Positions 42,150-49,949 of a stretch of DNA of 64,000 nt are shown piece by piece. The stretch spans positions 1,111,583-1,175,582 of the forward strand of contig NZ_BJKN01000001.1 in NCBI RefSeq assembly GCF_006538365.1. Reading direction: 5' to 3'. Made by a program: the position numbers and the translations under genes. Every line of letters starts with the position of its first letter. The stretch's first letter is position 1. This stretch comes from Moorella sp. E308F. GTDB lineage: Bacteria; Bacillota; DSM-521; Neomoorellales; Neomoorellaceae. The notes beneath the pieces were generated by a model that saw nothing but the letters and a program-made list of their open reading frames with translations, was not told where the DNA came from and did not search any database.

Positions 42150-42971
42150 ATGGAGGAAAAAATTGATGCCCTTTATGGGCTGGTACAGCAGATAGCTATA
42201 GAGCTTAAGCAGACCAGACAGGAGCTTAATACAACAAGAGGGGAACTCACGGAGCAGATTAATGGTGTACGGGAAGAACTCACGGAGCAAATTACCGGGG
42301 TACAAGAAGAACTGCGCGGGGAGATTGCCGGCGTCAGGGGAGAGTTGAGAGGGGAGATTACTAACGTCAGGGGAGAACTGTTGGAGAAGCTCACAGGAGT
42401 TCGTGAGGAACTTCAGGAGCAGATCGCCGGCGTACGGGAAGAACTCACGGAGCAGATTAATGGTGTACGAGAAGAACTCACGGAGCAAATTACCGGGGTA
42501 CAAGAAGAACTGCGCGGGGAGATAACAAACGTCCGGAAAGAGCTGCGTGGGGAAATAACCAATGTCAGGGAAGAGTTGCGCGGGGAGATTGCCGGCGTCA
42601 GGGAAGAACTGCGCGGGGAGATTGCCGGTACCCGGACGGAACTGGGCGCTCAGGTTACAGATGTCCGCAATGAGCTCCACAACACTCGGCAAGAGCTTGG
42701 CGCTCAGATTACAGGCGTCCGGGAGGAACTTTATGATACCAGGCGAGATCTTACAGAAAGGCTCAACAGGATGGAGCAGCGGCTGAACGCCACTTTTAAT
42801 CAGGTCGGCATGCTGAGCGAATTCCGGGTGGAAGTCCTGCACAAACTGGAGGAGCTGGGGGAAAGCCAGAATTCAATGTCAGCCATGCTGGGGGAGCATG
42901 ATATTAAAATTCGCAACTTATCTAGCAAGCTGTCCAAATTTCAGTTAAATATTTTAAGGAGGTCCGGTTAG
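42150..42971 (+). CDS. Hendecad-repeat coiled-coil protein
   Basis: About 273 residues built from roughly fifteen 11-residue units of the form GVREELTEQIT / GVREELRGEIA, preceded by a short helical start (EEKIDALYGLVQQIAIEL) and followed by a unique tail (LGESQNSMSAMLGEHDIKIRNLSSKL). An 11-residue period favours a right-handed or weakly twisted coiled coil, as in surface or membrane-associated helical proteins. There is no signal peptide. Starts at TTG 42132, ATG 42141 and ATG 42150 are possible. The stop directly abuts the next ATG, with the Shine-Dalgarno AGGAGG inside its last codons. Confidence 0.7.
   Translation: MEEKIDALYGLVQQIAIELKQTRQELNTTRGELTEQINGVREELTEQITGVQEELRGEIAGVRGELRGEITNVRGELLEKLTGVREELQEQIAGVREELTEQINGVREELTEQITGVQEELRGEITNVRKELRGEITNVREELRGEIAGVREELRGEIAGTRTELGAQVTDVRNELHNTRQELGAQITGVREELYDTRRDLTERLNRMEQRLNATFNQVGMLSEFRVEVLHKLEELGESQNSMSAMLGEHDIKIRNLSSKLSKFQLNILRRSG
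42244..42529 (+). repeat. 33-base tandem repeats with a 198-base near-perfect duplication
   Basis: Within the coiled-coil gene the block beginning CTCACGGAGCAG at 42246 recurs at 42444, exactly 198 bases (six 33-base units) later. The two copies agree over about 80 bases with a single difference visible (GTACGGGAAG versus GTACGAGAAG). This indicates recent unequal crossing-over or slippage. Confidence 0.8.
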
Positions 42972-43643
42972 ATGCAGTGGTTAGGCCATGCGAGTTTTTA
43001 CCTGGAAACCCCGGCGGGGGTGCGGCTGGTGACCGACCCTTATGGACCACAGGTTTCACCAGCGGCACCGGTGGTCACAGCTGACGTGGTGACCATATCC
43101 CACGAGCACTTTGACCACAATTACCTGGATAATATAAAGGGTAACCCGGAAATTTGGCGGGGTTTGACACCGGATGGAGATTGGGCTAAAGTTAATCGTA
43201 CCTTCAAAGATGTCCATGCTTATACAGTACCTACATATCACGATGAGGCAGCCGGCGCCAAACGAGGTAAAAATGCCGTTTTCGTTCTGGAAATAGGGAA
43301 TCTGCGCCTGGCCCACCTTGGTGATCTGGGACATGTTCTGGGTGATGAACAGGTGCAGAGAATTGGCCGGGTGGATGTATTGATGATCCCTGTGGGCGGG
43401 TACTTTACCATTGACGCCGGCCAGGCCTGGCAGGTGGTGGCGGCACTAAAGCCGCGGGTAGTTCTGCCCATGCATTACCTGGTTCCGGGCATGCAGGGTT
43501 TCCCCATTGCCGGGGTTGAGGAATTTACGGCCGGCCGGTCCAATGTACGCCGCTTCGGGGAGGGGAAAATCGACCTGCGGGCCGAGAGTTTGCCGCAGGA
43601 AACGGAAGTCTGGGTTCTGGCGGCCAGCCAGCCGCGGGTTTAA
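42972..43643 (+). CDS. MBL-fold metal-dependent hydrolase (UlaG/YtkL-like)
   Basis: 223 residues with the metallo-beta-lactamase motifs of the UlaG-like branch: MQWLGHASFYLET, LVTDPYGP, the metal motif SHEHFDHN, AHLGDLGH and LPMHY. Substrates in this branch range from lactones to nucleotides; not predictable here. It is translationally linked to the coiled-coil gene. A terminator follows. Confidence 0.88.
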   Translation: MQWLGHASFYLETPAGVRLVTDPYGPQVSPAAPVVTADVVTISHEHFDHNYLDNIKGNPEIWRGLTPDGDWAKVNRTFKDVHAYTVPTYHDEAAGAKRGKNAVFVLEIGNLRLAHLGDLGHVLGDEQVQRIGRVDVLMIPVGGYFTIDAGQAWQVVAALKPRVVLPMHYLVPGMQGFPIAGVEEFTAGRSNVRRFGEGKIDLRAESLPQETEVWVLAASQPRV

Positions 43644-43680
43644 AATAAGGGATTTAACCTGATAGAGGATATGCCTCCAG

Positions 43681-43727
43681 ATCCCCACCGTTGGATTCGT
43701 TATTTCCCAACGGTGGGGATTTATATT
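43681..43727 (+). terminator. Strong intrinsic terminator
   Basis: A perfect 14-pair stem: ATCCCCACCGTTGG (43681-43694) with CCAACGGTGGGGAT (43707-43720), then TTATATTT. Confidence 0.85.
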
Positions 43728-43798
43728 TATATACCACTTGATCTTTACAGGGAAAATGTTAGAATGAAAATAACGGCAGACAAAAGGGAGGCGATTAT

Positions 43799-44059
43799 GT
43801 GGAACAATTACGTACGACAGTTAGGATGCCGGCAGAGCTGCTCAAAGCTATTGAAGCTGTACGGGACCCAGAAGAGTTTCCGACCTTAAGTGATTTTGTG
43901 CGCAGGGCAGTTGAGAAATATGTTCGGGAATTAAGGCGGGCAAAGATCGCGGCAGAGTGCAAGCGGCTGGCAGAAGGAGAAAACCTGGTTACCCTTGTCG
44001 AAGCTGATCTGGCTGATTATGCAGGGCGTATGGAGCAGGCTGAAAGGGGTGAACTCTGA
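43799..44059 (+). CDS. Ribbon-helix-helix antitoxin of a MazF-like toxin
   Basis: 86 residues from GTG 43799: VEQLRTTVRMPAELLKAIEAV and FPTLSDFVRRAVEKYVREL form a ribbon-helix-helix DNA-binding fold; the acidic C-terminus (VTLVEADLADYAGRMEQAE) should bind the toxin. GGGAGGCG lies nine bases upstream. The stop and the toxin start share one base (TGATG). Confidence 0.8.
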   Translation: MEQLRTTVRMPAELLKAIEAVRDPEEFPTLSDFVRRAVEKYVRELRRAKIAAECKRLAEGENLVTLVEADLADYAGRMEQAERGEL

Positions 44060-44388
44060 TGCCCGGTGAAGTACCACGCCCGGGGGACATTTTTAGGGTA
44101 AGCCTGGAGGGAACCGGCCACGTCTTGCGAGGACCGCATTACGGGGTAGTGGTTTCCGATGAACCCTTCAACTACCTTTCGACGATAGTTATCGTACCAC
44201 TTTCTTCCGGGGCTAAACCTGCTTCCTTCCGGCCAGAAATATCTTTGCACGGAAAGGTAACCAGGGCCCTGCCGGATCAGCTCCGGGCCGTGGATAAACA
44301 CCGGCTCAAAGAATACCAGGGCAGTGTGGCAGGCACTTCCTTTTTTTATGACCTGCAAGAGGCGCTTAGGGAGCTGCTTGCCTTATGA
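44059..44388 (+). CDS. MazF/PemK-like endoribonuclease toxin
   Basis: 109 residues with the PemK/MazF layout: PRPGDIFRVSLEGTGHVLRGPHYGVVVSDEPFN (cut to its theme: a GDI(F/V) strand and a GP..VV segment), TIVIVPLSSGAKPASFRPEI and the ALPDQLRAVDKHRL strand that carries the active-site Arg/Thr/Ser region. Would cleave mRNA at short sequences when free of antitoxin. It overlaps the next gene by four bases. Confidence 0.8.
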   Translation: MPGEVPRPGDIFRVSLEGTGHVLRGPHYGVVVSDEPFNYLSTIVIVPLSSGAKPASFRPEISLHGKVTRALPDQLRAVDKHRLKEYQGSVAGTSFFYDLQEALRELLAL

Positions 44389-45020
44389 AGAAAGAAAAAA
44401 ATCGACGCGGCTTAGCTGCCAAAAGTGGCGCTTCCACAGAAAATGGCCCTTCCTACCTTACCGTGGCCCGGGAAGCCGTAGTCGAACTTAAAATTGAGCG
44501 TTCCCGCTTCATTGGCTATGCCCGCGAAGTAGATAGTGAGGCGGCGGCCAGGGAATTTATTGCCCGCATCCAGGCCGAGCATCGCCAGGCGACCCATAAT
44601 TGTTTTGCCTACCGGCTGGGGACAGGGAAGCAAGAAATAACCTATTACAGCGATGCCGGCGAGCCCAGCGGTACGGCCGGGCGGCCAATTTTAGGCGCCA
44701 TTACCAGCCTGGGCCTGACCAACGTGGCGGTAGTGGTGACCCGTTATTTTGGCGGCAAAAAGCTGGGTGTGCGGGGGCTCATCGAGGCCTACGGCCAGGC
44801 GGCGCGCCGGGTCCTGGAAGAGGCGGGGAGCATCCAGCGGGTCGTGACCCGCGAGCTGGAAGTAACCTGCAGTTATGCCGAGCTGGACCGGTTGCTCTAC
44901 CAGGTTCACAGCCACGGCGGGAAAGTGGTAGAAACGGACTACGACAGCGAGGTCCGGTTAAAGGTTGCCGTGCCCGTCTCAGCATGGGAGAAAATGCAAG
45001 CACTGCTCGAGAAAAGGTAA
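44385..45020 (+). CDS. YigZ/IMPACT family protein
   Basis: A 211-residue UPF0029-type protein: SRFIGYAREVDSEAAAREFI, HRQATHNCFAYRLG, YSDAGEPSGTAGRPIL and TRYFGGKKLGVRGLIEAYG are the conserved family segments. IMPACT proteins bind the ribosome-associated GCN1 pathway in eukaryotes; the bacterial role is not settled. It overlaps the MazF-like gene by ATGA, so a housekeeping gene shares a transcript with a toxin. Confidence 0.9.
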   Translation: MKKEKNRRGLAAKSGASTENGPSYLTVAREAVVELKIERSRFIGYAREVDSEAAAREFIARIQAEHRQATHNCFAYRLGTGKQEITYYSDAGEPSGTAGRPILGAITSLGLTNVAVVVTRYFGGKKLGVRGLIEAYGQAARRVLEEAGSIQRVVTRELEVTCSYAELDRLLYQVHSHGGKVVETDYDSEVRLKVAVPVSAWEKMQALLEKR

Positions 45021-45281
45021 TTGACCCAGTACCTTATCAAGGCTGCCGACATTAGTTTGCAATACGGTTTGCCTATGGCTGATGCCATATTTTACACTGT
45101 GACCAGCATGTATGGGAGTCAAATAGTGACAAGCGATAAGCACTCTAAAGGCCTGGAGATGGTAATTATTTGGACGGCTACCCATGATGCTTTAAATGAA
45201 TGGGACCCCAGCAACGGTGCCTTTTTTTCTTTAATCCTGCCACAGCCACTAGTGCCTGGATCTGGACGCGGCCCCAGATAA
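45021..45281 (+). pseudogene. PIN domain C-terminal remnant
   Basis: Directly after the YigZ stop the frame reads IKAADISLQYGLPMADAIFYTV and QIVTSDKHSKGLEMVI, the C-terminal half of a PIN domain with its last two acidic positions (ADA, SDKH). The N-terminal half, with the first catalytic Asp, is missing, and the tail runs into unrelated sequence. A VapC-type relic near other toxin genes. Confidence 0.6.
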
Positions 45282-45301
45282 CCCGGATTGGGGTCAAGTT
45301 G

Positions 45302-46561
45302 CTACGAACCAGTGGGGCTGGCCAAGTTACCCCGCAGGCTCTTCCATAAATGATAAAGAGCGCTCTGGGTAGACTGCCACTTGATGTTTTCCCGTTCACC
45401 GACAAAAAGCTCCCGTTGTACTTCTACCTTTCCCTGGATATCCAACCCTATATAAACCAACCCTACCGGTTTAGCCGGGGTGCCGCCGCCGGGGCCGGCA
45501 ATGCCCGTAATGCCAACGCCGATATCCGCTGCAAAAGCCCGGCGTACGCCCCGGGCCATGGCGGCGGCAACTTCGGGGCTGACGGCACCATGAGCGGCCA
45601 GGGTTTCCTCCTCTACTCCAAGAAACTTTATTTTAGCTGCATTACTGTAAGCAACCATGCCGCCCAGGAAGTAATCGGAACTCCCGGGGATATTGGTTAC
45701 CCGGTGGGCCAGCAGGCCCCCGGTACAGGATTCCGCTATGGCCAGGGTCAGGCGTCGCTTTGCGAGGATGGCGCCGACGACCCCTTCCAGGGTATCATCG
45801 TCGCTGCCAAAGAGATGCTCACCCAGGCGTTCTCGGATGGCTGTTTCCAAGGGCCGGATTAATTCCCGGGCTTGTTCGGCGCTGCCGGCCCGGGCTGTCA
45901 GGCGTAAGGTTACCTCGCCGGGCGCGGCCAGGGGTGCCAGGGTGGGGTTGTCGCCGTGGAACAGGTCTTTAATGGCTTCTTCCACCGCAGATTCTCCCAT
46001 CCCGACAATCTTCAGCACCCGGGAAAAGATAACCTCCCGTCGGGCACCGTAGGGTTCCAGCAGGGGCAAGAGCCGGTCCGCCACCATGGGTTCAAACTCC
46101 CGCGGTGGTCCCGGCAATAAAGCATAGATCTTGCCCTCATGTTCCAGGAAAACACCGGCTGCCGTGCCATAGGGGTTATTCAGGGCCCGGGCTCCGGCCG
46201 GGAGCAGGGCCTGCTTCAGGTTGCTGGACGGCATGGGTCGCTGGCGGGCGGCAAAATAACGGATGACGTTTTCCCGGGCGGCCGGGTCTTCCACCAGGGG
46301 TAAATTCAAGGCTGCGGCCAGGGCCTCGCGGGAGAGGTCGTCTTCCGTCGGTCCCAGGCCGCCGCTGACGATGATCAAGTCGGCCCGCCGGCGGGCGTTA
46401 TCGATAGCTTCACGGATGCGCTCCAGGTTGTCGCCGACTACCACCTGGCGGTAAAGGCTGATGCCGGCCGCTGCCAGCTGCCGGCTCAAATAGGCGGCAT
46501 TGGTATTGATTATCTGGCCCAGGAGCATTTCCGTACCGGTGAAAATGGCTTCAGCGAGCAA
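45302..46561 (-). CDS. cinA: CinA family nicotinamide mononucleotide deamidase
   Basis: 419 residues with the N-terminal MoCF/COG1058 domain (EAIFTGTEMLLGQIINTNAAYL, VSGGLGPTEDDLSREALA, LLPGPPREFEPM) and the C-terminal CinA amidohydrolase domain (TLAIAESCTGGLLAHRVTNIPGSSDYF cut to its theme; GITGIAGPGGGTPAKPVGLVY). Recycles NMN and may cleanse ADP-ribose. Start TTG 46561 is supported by GGGAGGAGG on the minus strand. The RecA gene that often follows cinA is not here. Confidence 0.93.
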   Translation of the reverse strand: MLAEAIFTGTEMLLGQIINTNAAYLSRQLAAAGISLYRQVVVGDNLERIREAIDNARRRADLIIVSGGLGPTEDDLSREALAAALNLPLVEDPAARENVIRYFAARQRPMPSSNLKQALLPAGARALNNPYGTAAGVFLEHEGKIYALLPGPPREFEPMVADRLLPLLEPYGARREVIFSRVLKIVGMGESAVEEAIKDLFHGDNPTLAPLAAPGEVTLRLTARAGSAEQARELIRPLETAIRERLGEHLFGSDDDTLEGVVGAILAKRRLTLAIAESCTGGLLAHRVTNIPGSSDYFLGGMVAYSNAAKIKFLGVEEETLAAHGAVSPEVAAAMARGVRRAFAADIGVGITGIAGPGGGTPAKPVGLVYIGLDIQGKVEVQRELFVGERENIKWQSTQSALYHLWKSLRGNLASPTGS

Positions 46562-46581
46562 AGGAAACCTCCTCCCAAACT

Positions 46582-46609
46582 AAAAGAGCGCCCAGGTACT
46601 GGCGCTTAA
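46582..46609 (-). terminator. Terminator of the small minus-strand gene
   Basis: On the minus strand AGCGCC and GGCGCT pair around an eight-base loop, followed by CTTTTAG. It lies between the small membrane protein gene and cinA. Confidence 0.55.
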
Positions 46610-46612
46610 AGT

Positions 46613-46744
46613 TTAATGGACAGTTTCAGCAGCTGCACTTGTGGGTCCGTGTTCCGCGGCGGTGCCCAGATTATTGACGGCAGTTACTAGGAAACCCAGG
46701 ACCAACCAAGCGGCCAGGAAAAGTACTATTTGCCACTTTTTCAT
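46613..46744 (-). CDS. Small single-helix membrane protein
   Basis: A 43-residue protein: MKKWQIVLFLAAWLVLGFLV forms one membrane helix, followed by a short Ala/Thr/His tail. GGGGGGCAAT precedes the ATG at 46744 on the minus strand; the frame is open further upstream but that part is not convincing. Function unknown; divergently transcribed from htrA. Confidence 0.55.
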   Translation of the reverse strand: MKKWQIVLFLAAWLVLGFLVTAVNNLGTAAEHGPTSAAAETVH

Positions 46745-46897
46745 ATTGCCCCCCAACCTTTCTGTGTTGCAGCTTTCACTCCCGCCAACAAGTATACCAG
46801 AGGCTTTTACCAGTTGCAATGGCAGGAATGCGGCTATATAATGCTGGTTGAAAGAAACTTTTGTTCCAACACAAGTTATTCTTATGGTGTGAGTAAA

Positions 46898-46954
46898 TTT
46901 CTTAAGTTTTTCTTAGCTTGTCTTAAACATTTTTTTAAATTTCTATTTTATAAT
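46898..46954 (+). promoter_or_regulatory. htrA promoter region with three direct repeats
   Basis: TTTCTTAAG (46898), TTTTCTTAG (46909) and GTCTTAAAC (46920) recur with about 10-11 base spacing, as for tandem binding of an OmpR-type response regulator. A -10-like TATAAT follows at 46949-46954, 34 bases before the htrA start. Confidence 0.4.
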
Positions 46955-46987
46955 TATCCCAGGAAGAAAGGATAGGAGGTATGAAAA

Positions 46988-48151
46988 ATGTGGCAGCACT
47001 CAGGTAGAGCTAGAATCACCGTCCTGGCGGTTTTATTAATCTTCCTGGCCGGGGTGGCGGCAACAGTAGGTTTTTACCAGATCACCGGAGCGGCGGCCGG
47101 AACCCAGCAGCCCTTATATCAGCACGCAGTGGCTGCCAGCGACGCGGTATCAGCCAGCATCCCGGCGGGACTGGGGCCGGAGGCTATTGCTGACATTGTG
47201 GATAAAGCCGGCCCGGCAGTGGTGCGCATCGATACGATTACGGAGACGCGGGTGGCCAGCCCCTTTAACGACCCCTTTTTCCGGCAGTTTTTTGGCGACC
47301 AGTTTGATATCGGTCCCCAGGAACAGCGCGGGCTGGGTTCGGGTTTCATTATTTCCCCGGACGGCTATATCCTGACCAATCAGCACGTCATTGACGGAGC
47401 CAAGCAGGTCAAAGTAACCGTTGTTGGTTATGATAAACCCTTTAATGCCAAGGTAGTGGGCGCCGATGCCCCCCTGGACCTGGCTGTCCTGAAAATCGAT
47501 ACCGGCAAGCCGTTACCTTATCTAACCCTCGGTGATGCCGATAAGGTTCGCGTTGGTGAATGGGCCATCGCCATCGGCAACCCCGATGGCCTGGACCATA
47601 CAGTAACGGTGGGCGTTATCAGTGCCAAGGGCCGGCCCATCGATGTCCAGGACCGACATTATGAAAACCTGCTGCAGACAGATGCTTCTATTAACCCCGG
47701 CAACAGCGGTGGCCCCCTGCTAAACCTCAAGGGTGAAGTGATTGGTATCAATACCGCCGTTAACGCCAGCGCCCAGGGGATCGGTTTTGCCATCCCCAGC
47801 AGCACAGTACAGCCGGTCCTTAATGACCTGATGAATAAAGGCAAAATTGCCCGGCCCTGGCTGGGAGTAGCCTTGGCCACGGTCACGCCGGATATAGCCG
47901 AAATGCTGGGCCTGCAGACTGCCGAAGGGGCCCTGGTGGGTCAGGTAGAGGCCGGCAGCCCGGCGGCGAGGGCGGGTATTCAGAAATATGACGTGATCTT
48001 GCAGCTGGATGGCCAAAAGATAAAGGATGCCAGTGATCTGGTAAATAAAGTCCAGGCCCTGAAGATCGGCCAGCAGGTGCAGCTCCAGGTCTTCCGCCGC
48101 GGCCAGCTGCTGGATATCAGCGTTGTCCTGGGCGAAAAGCCGAGCCAGTAA
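46988..48151 (+). CDS. HtrA/DegP-type serine protease with PDZ domain
   Basis: A membrane-anchored quality-control protease of 387 residues. One N-terminal membrane helix (TVLAVLLIFLAGVAATVGFY) is followed by a trypsin-like domain with the triad H133 (LTNQHVIDGA), D164 (DAPLDLAVLK) and S240 (NPGNSGGPLL), and one PDZ domain (about 290-385: PWLGVALATVTPDIAEMLGL, GSPAARAGIQKYDVI). AGGAGGT at 46974-46980 fits ATG 46988; the nearer ATG 46981 runs into a stop. Likely induced by envelope stress through the direct repeats upstream. Confidence 0.93.
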   Translation: MWQHSGRARITVLAVLLIFLAGVAATVGFYQITGAAAGTQQPLYQHAVAASDAVSASIPAGLGPEAIADIVDKAGPAVVRIDTITETRVASPFNDPFFRQFFGDQFDIGPQEQRGLGSGFIISPDGYILTNQHVIDGAKQVKVTVVGYDKPFNAKVVGADAPLDLAVLKIDTGKPLPYLTLGDADKVRVGEWAIAIGNPDGLDHTVTVGVISAKGRPIDVQDRHYENLLQTDASINPGNSGGPLLNLKGEVIGINTAVNASAQGIGFAIPSSTVQPVLNDLMNKGKIARPWLGVALATVTPDIAEMLGLQTAEGALVGQVEAGSPAARAGIQKYDVILQLDGQKIKDASDLVNKVQALKIGQQVQLQVFRRGQLLDISVVLGEKPSQ

Positions 48152-48264
48152 GCGTCCAATCACAGGTGACGCCAGGTAGAAAGGCAGAGGTTAGAAAAAA
48201 GGAAGCCATGTGGCCCAGAAAGGCCGGGTTAGACGGCACCATTCAGCGTGGTCCGGACGACTGA

Positions 48265-48300
48265 AACCCCGGGAGTGATTTCTCCCGGGGATTTTTATTT
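48265..48300 (+). terminator. Terminator after htrA
   Basis: CCCCGGGAG (48267-48275) pairs with CTCCCGGGG (48282-48290), followed by ATTTTTATTTTT. Confidence 0.8.
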
Positions 48301-48333
48301 TTCTTACAGGCGGTAGTGTCTTTCGGACCATGG

Positions 48334-49836
48334 CTATTTTCGCCGCCAGGGCAGGCGCAGGCGCAAAAACAGGGGCGCCAGGGCCGGACGGGAGATAAAA
48401 AACGGCCGTGAAGGGGAAAAAGGCCGCGGGTTCGGCCGGGGAAGGGGTGACGGTTCTACCCTGGCCAGGACGCTGTGGTGGCGGCTGTAAGCAAAATAAA
48501 CCACCAGCCCCAGGGCCATCCAGATGGCGAAACGGATCCAGGTTAAACGGGGTAGGTTGAAGAAGAGGTAAAGGGCAAAGGCCATGGTCAAAAGGGACGT
48601 CCAGGGCATGAAGGGTACTTTAAAGGGCCGTTCCAAATCGGGCCGGGTGCGCCTTAAAATGAGTACACCCAGGGAAACGATGAAAAAGGCCGACAGGGTA
48701 CCGACATTGGCCAGCTCGGCGATAAGGCCAATGGGCAGCAGGCCGCCGATGAGAGCGATAAAGGTACCGACGACTATGGTTGTCAGCCAGGGAGTATGGT
48801 AGCGGTGGTGGACCCGGGCAAAAAAGGGGGGCAAGAGGCCATCGCGGCCCATGGCCATAAAGACCCGGCTCTGGGCAAAGATGGTTACCAGGAGGACGCT
48901 GGTCAAACCGGCCAGGGCGCCAGTGCCGACAATTAGCGAGGCACCCCTCACACCGGCAGCCAGAAGACCGGTAGTTACCGGGGATGGGGTATTGAGCTGG
49001 GTGTAGCTTACCAGGCCGGTCAGGACTATAGTTACGGCGATATATAATAAGGTAGAGATGGCCAGGGAGCCGATGATCCCCCGGGGCAGGTCTTTACTGG
49101 GGTGGCGCACTTCTTCGGCCGCCGTAGAAACAGCGTCAAAGCCGATATAGGCAAAGAAGATAATGGCTGCACCGTGGATGACACCGGGGATGCCAAAGGG
49201 GAGAAAAGGACGCCAGTTGGCCGGGTTAAGCCGGGGAATGCCCAGTGCCAGGAAGGCCAGGATTACCAGGATTTTGATGGCTACGATAATTTTGTTAGTC
49301 CTGGCGCTGGTAGTTGTGCCCCTTATGGCTACCAGGGTCATGAGGGCGGTAATGAGGATGGCCGGCAAATTAATGAGGCCGCCGCTGGCAGGAGAATTTA
49401 CCAGGACCGCAGGCAGGGCAATCCCCACGGACCTTAGCATATCAGTGAAATAACCGCTCCAGCCGGCAGCCACCGCCCCCGAGGCTACCATGTACTCCAG
49501 GATCAGGTTCCAGCCGATAATCCAGGCAATAATTTCACCTAAAGAAGCATAGGCATATGTATAGGCGCTCCCGGCCACCGGGATCATGGCGGCCATTTCG
49601 GCGTAGACCAGGGCCGCCAGCCCGGCGGTAATGCCGGAGAGGATAAAGGAAAAGACCAGGGCCGGGCCGGCATAATTGGCCGCCGCTACTCCAGTCAGGA
49701 CAAAAATACCAGAGCCGATTATAGCTCCTACTCCCAGGGCGATTAATTCCGGCGTGCCAATACTACGTTTTAACTTTTCATTGTCCCGGCCTTCCTGCAT
49801 AAAGTCTTTAATGCTTTTAGTCCGCCAGATACTCAC
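48334..49836 (-). CDS. APC family amino acid permease
   Basis: A 500-residue transporter with about 12 membrane helices of the LeuT-fold APC superfamily, CAT-like branch. The N-terminal signature IALGVGAIIGSGIFVLTG marks the unwound first helix; FFAYIGFDAVSTAAEEVRHPSKDLPRGI is the consensus loop (cut to its theme). The C-terminal ~40 residues are Pro/Arg-rich and unusual. A GGGGGGAG Shine-Dalgarno precedes GTG 49836. Substrate probably a cationic or neutral amino acid. Confidence 0.9.
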   Translation of the reverse strand: MSIWRTKSIKDFMQEGRDNEKLKRSIGTPELIALGVGAIIGSGIFVLTGVAAANYAGPALVFSFILSGITAGLAALVYAEMAAMIPVAGSAYTYAYASLGEIIAWIIGWNLILEYMVASGAVAAGWSGYFTDMLRSVGIALPAVLVNSPASGGLINLPAILITALMTLVAIRGTTTSARTNKIIVAIKILVILAFLALGIPRLNPANWRPFLPFGIPGVIHGAAIIFFAYIGFDAVSTAAEEVRHPSKDLPRGIIGSLAISTLLYIAVTIVLTGLVSYTQLNTPSPVTTGLLAAGVRGASLIVGTGALAGLTSVLLVTIFAQSRVFMAMGRDGLLPPFFARVHHRYHTPWLTTIVVGTFIALIGGLLPIGLIAELANVGTLSAFFIVSLGVLILRRTRPDLERPFKVPFMPWTSLLTMAFALYLFFNLPRLTWIRFAIWMALGLVVYFAYSRHHSVLARVEPSPLPRPNPRPFSPSRPFFISRPALAPLFLRLRLPWRRK

Positions 49837-49949
49837 CCGGCTCCCCCCTTAAAAAGTGCTTAAACTTATTATGCACCTGACCTTTTTGCCTATGCGTGTG
49901 GCAGGAGAAAGGGTGGTGTTGTCGAAATAAAGGGCAAGGCGGTGAAGCG

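Noticed and set aside
42132-42971. CRISPR-like array suggested by the 33-base period
   Set aside because: The repeats are in frame and contiguous without spacers, and encode hendecads of a coiled coil.
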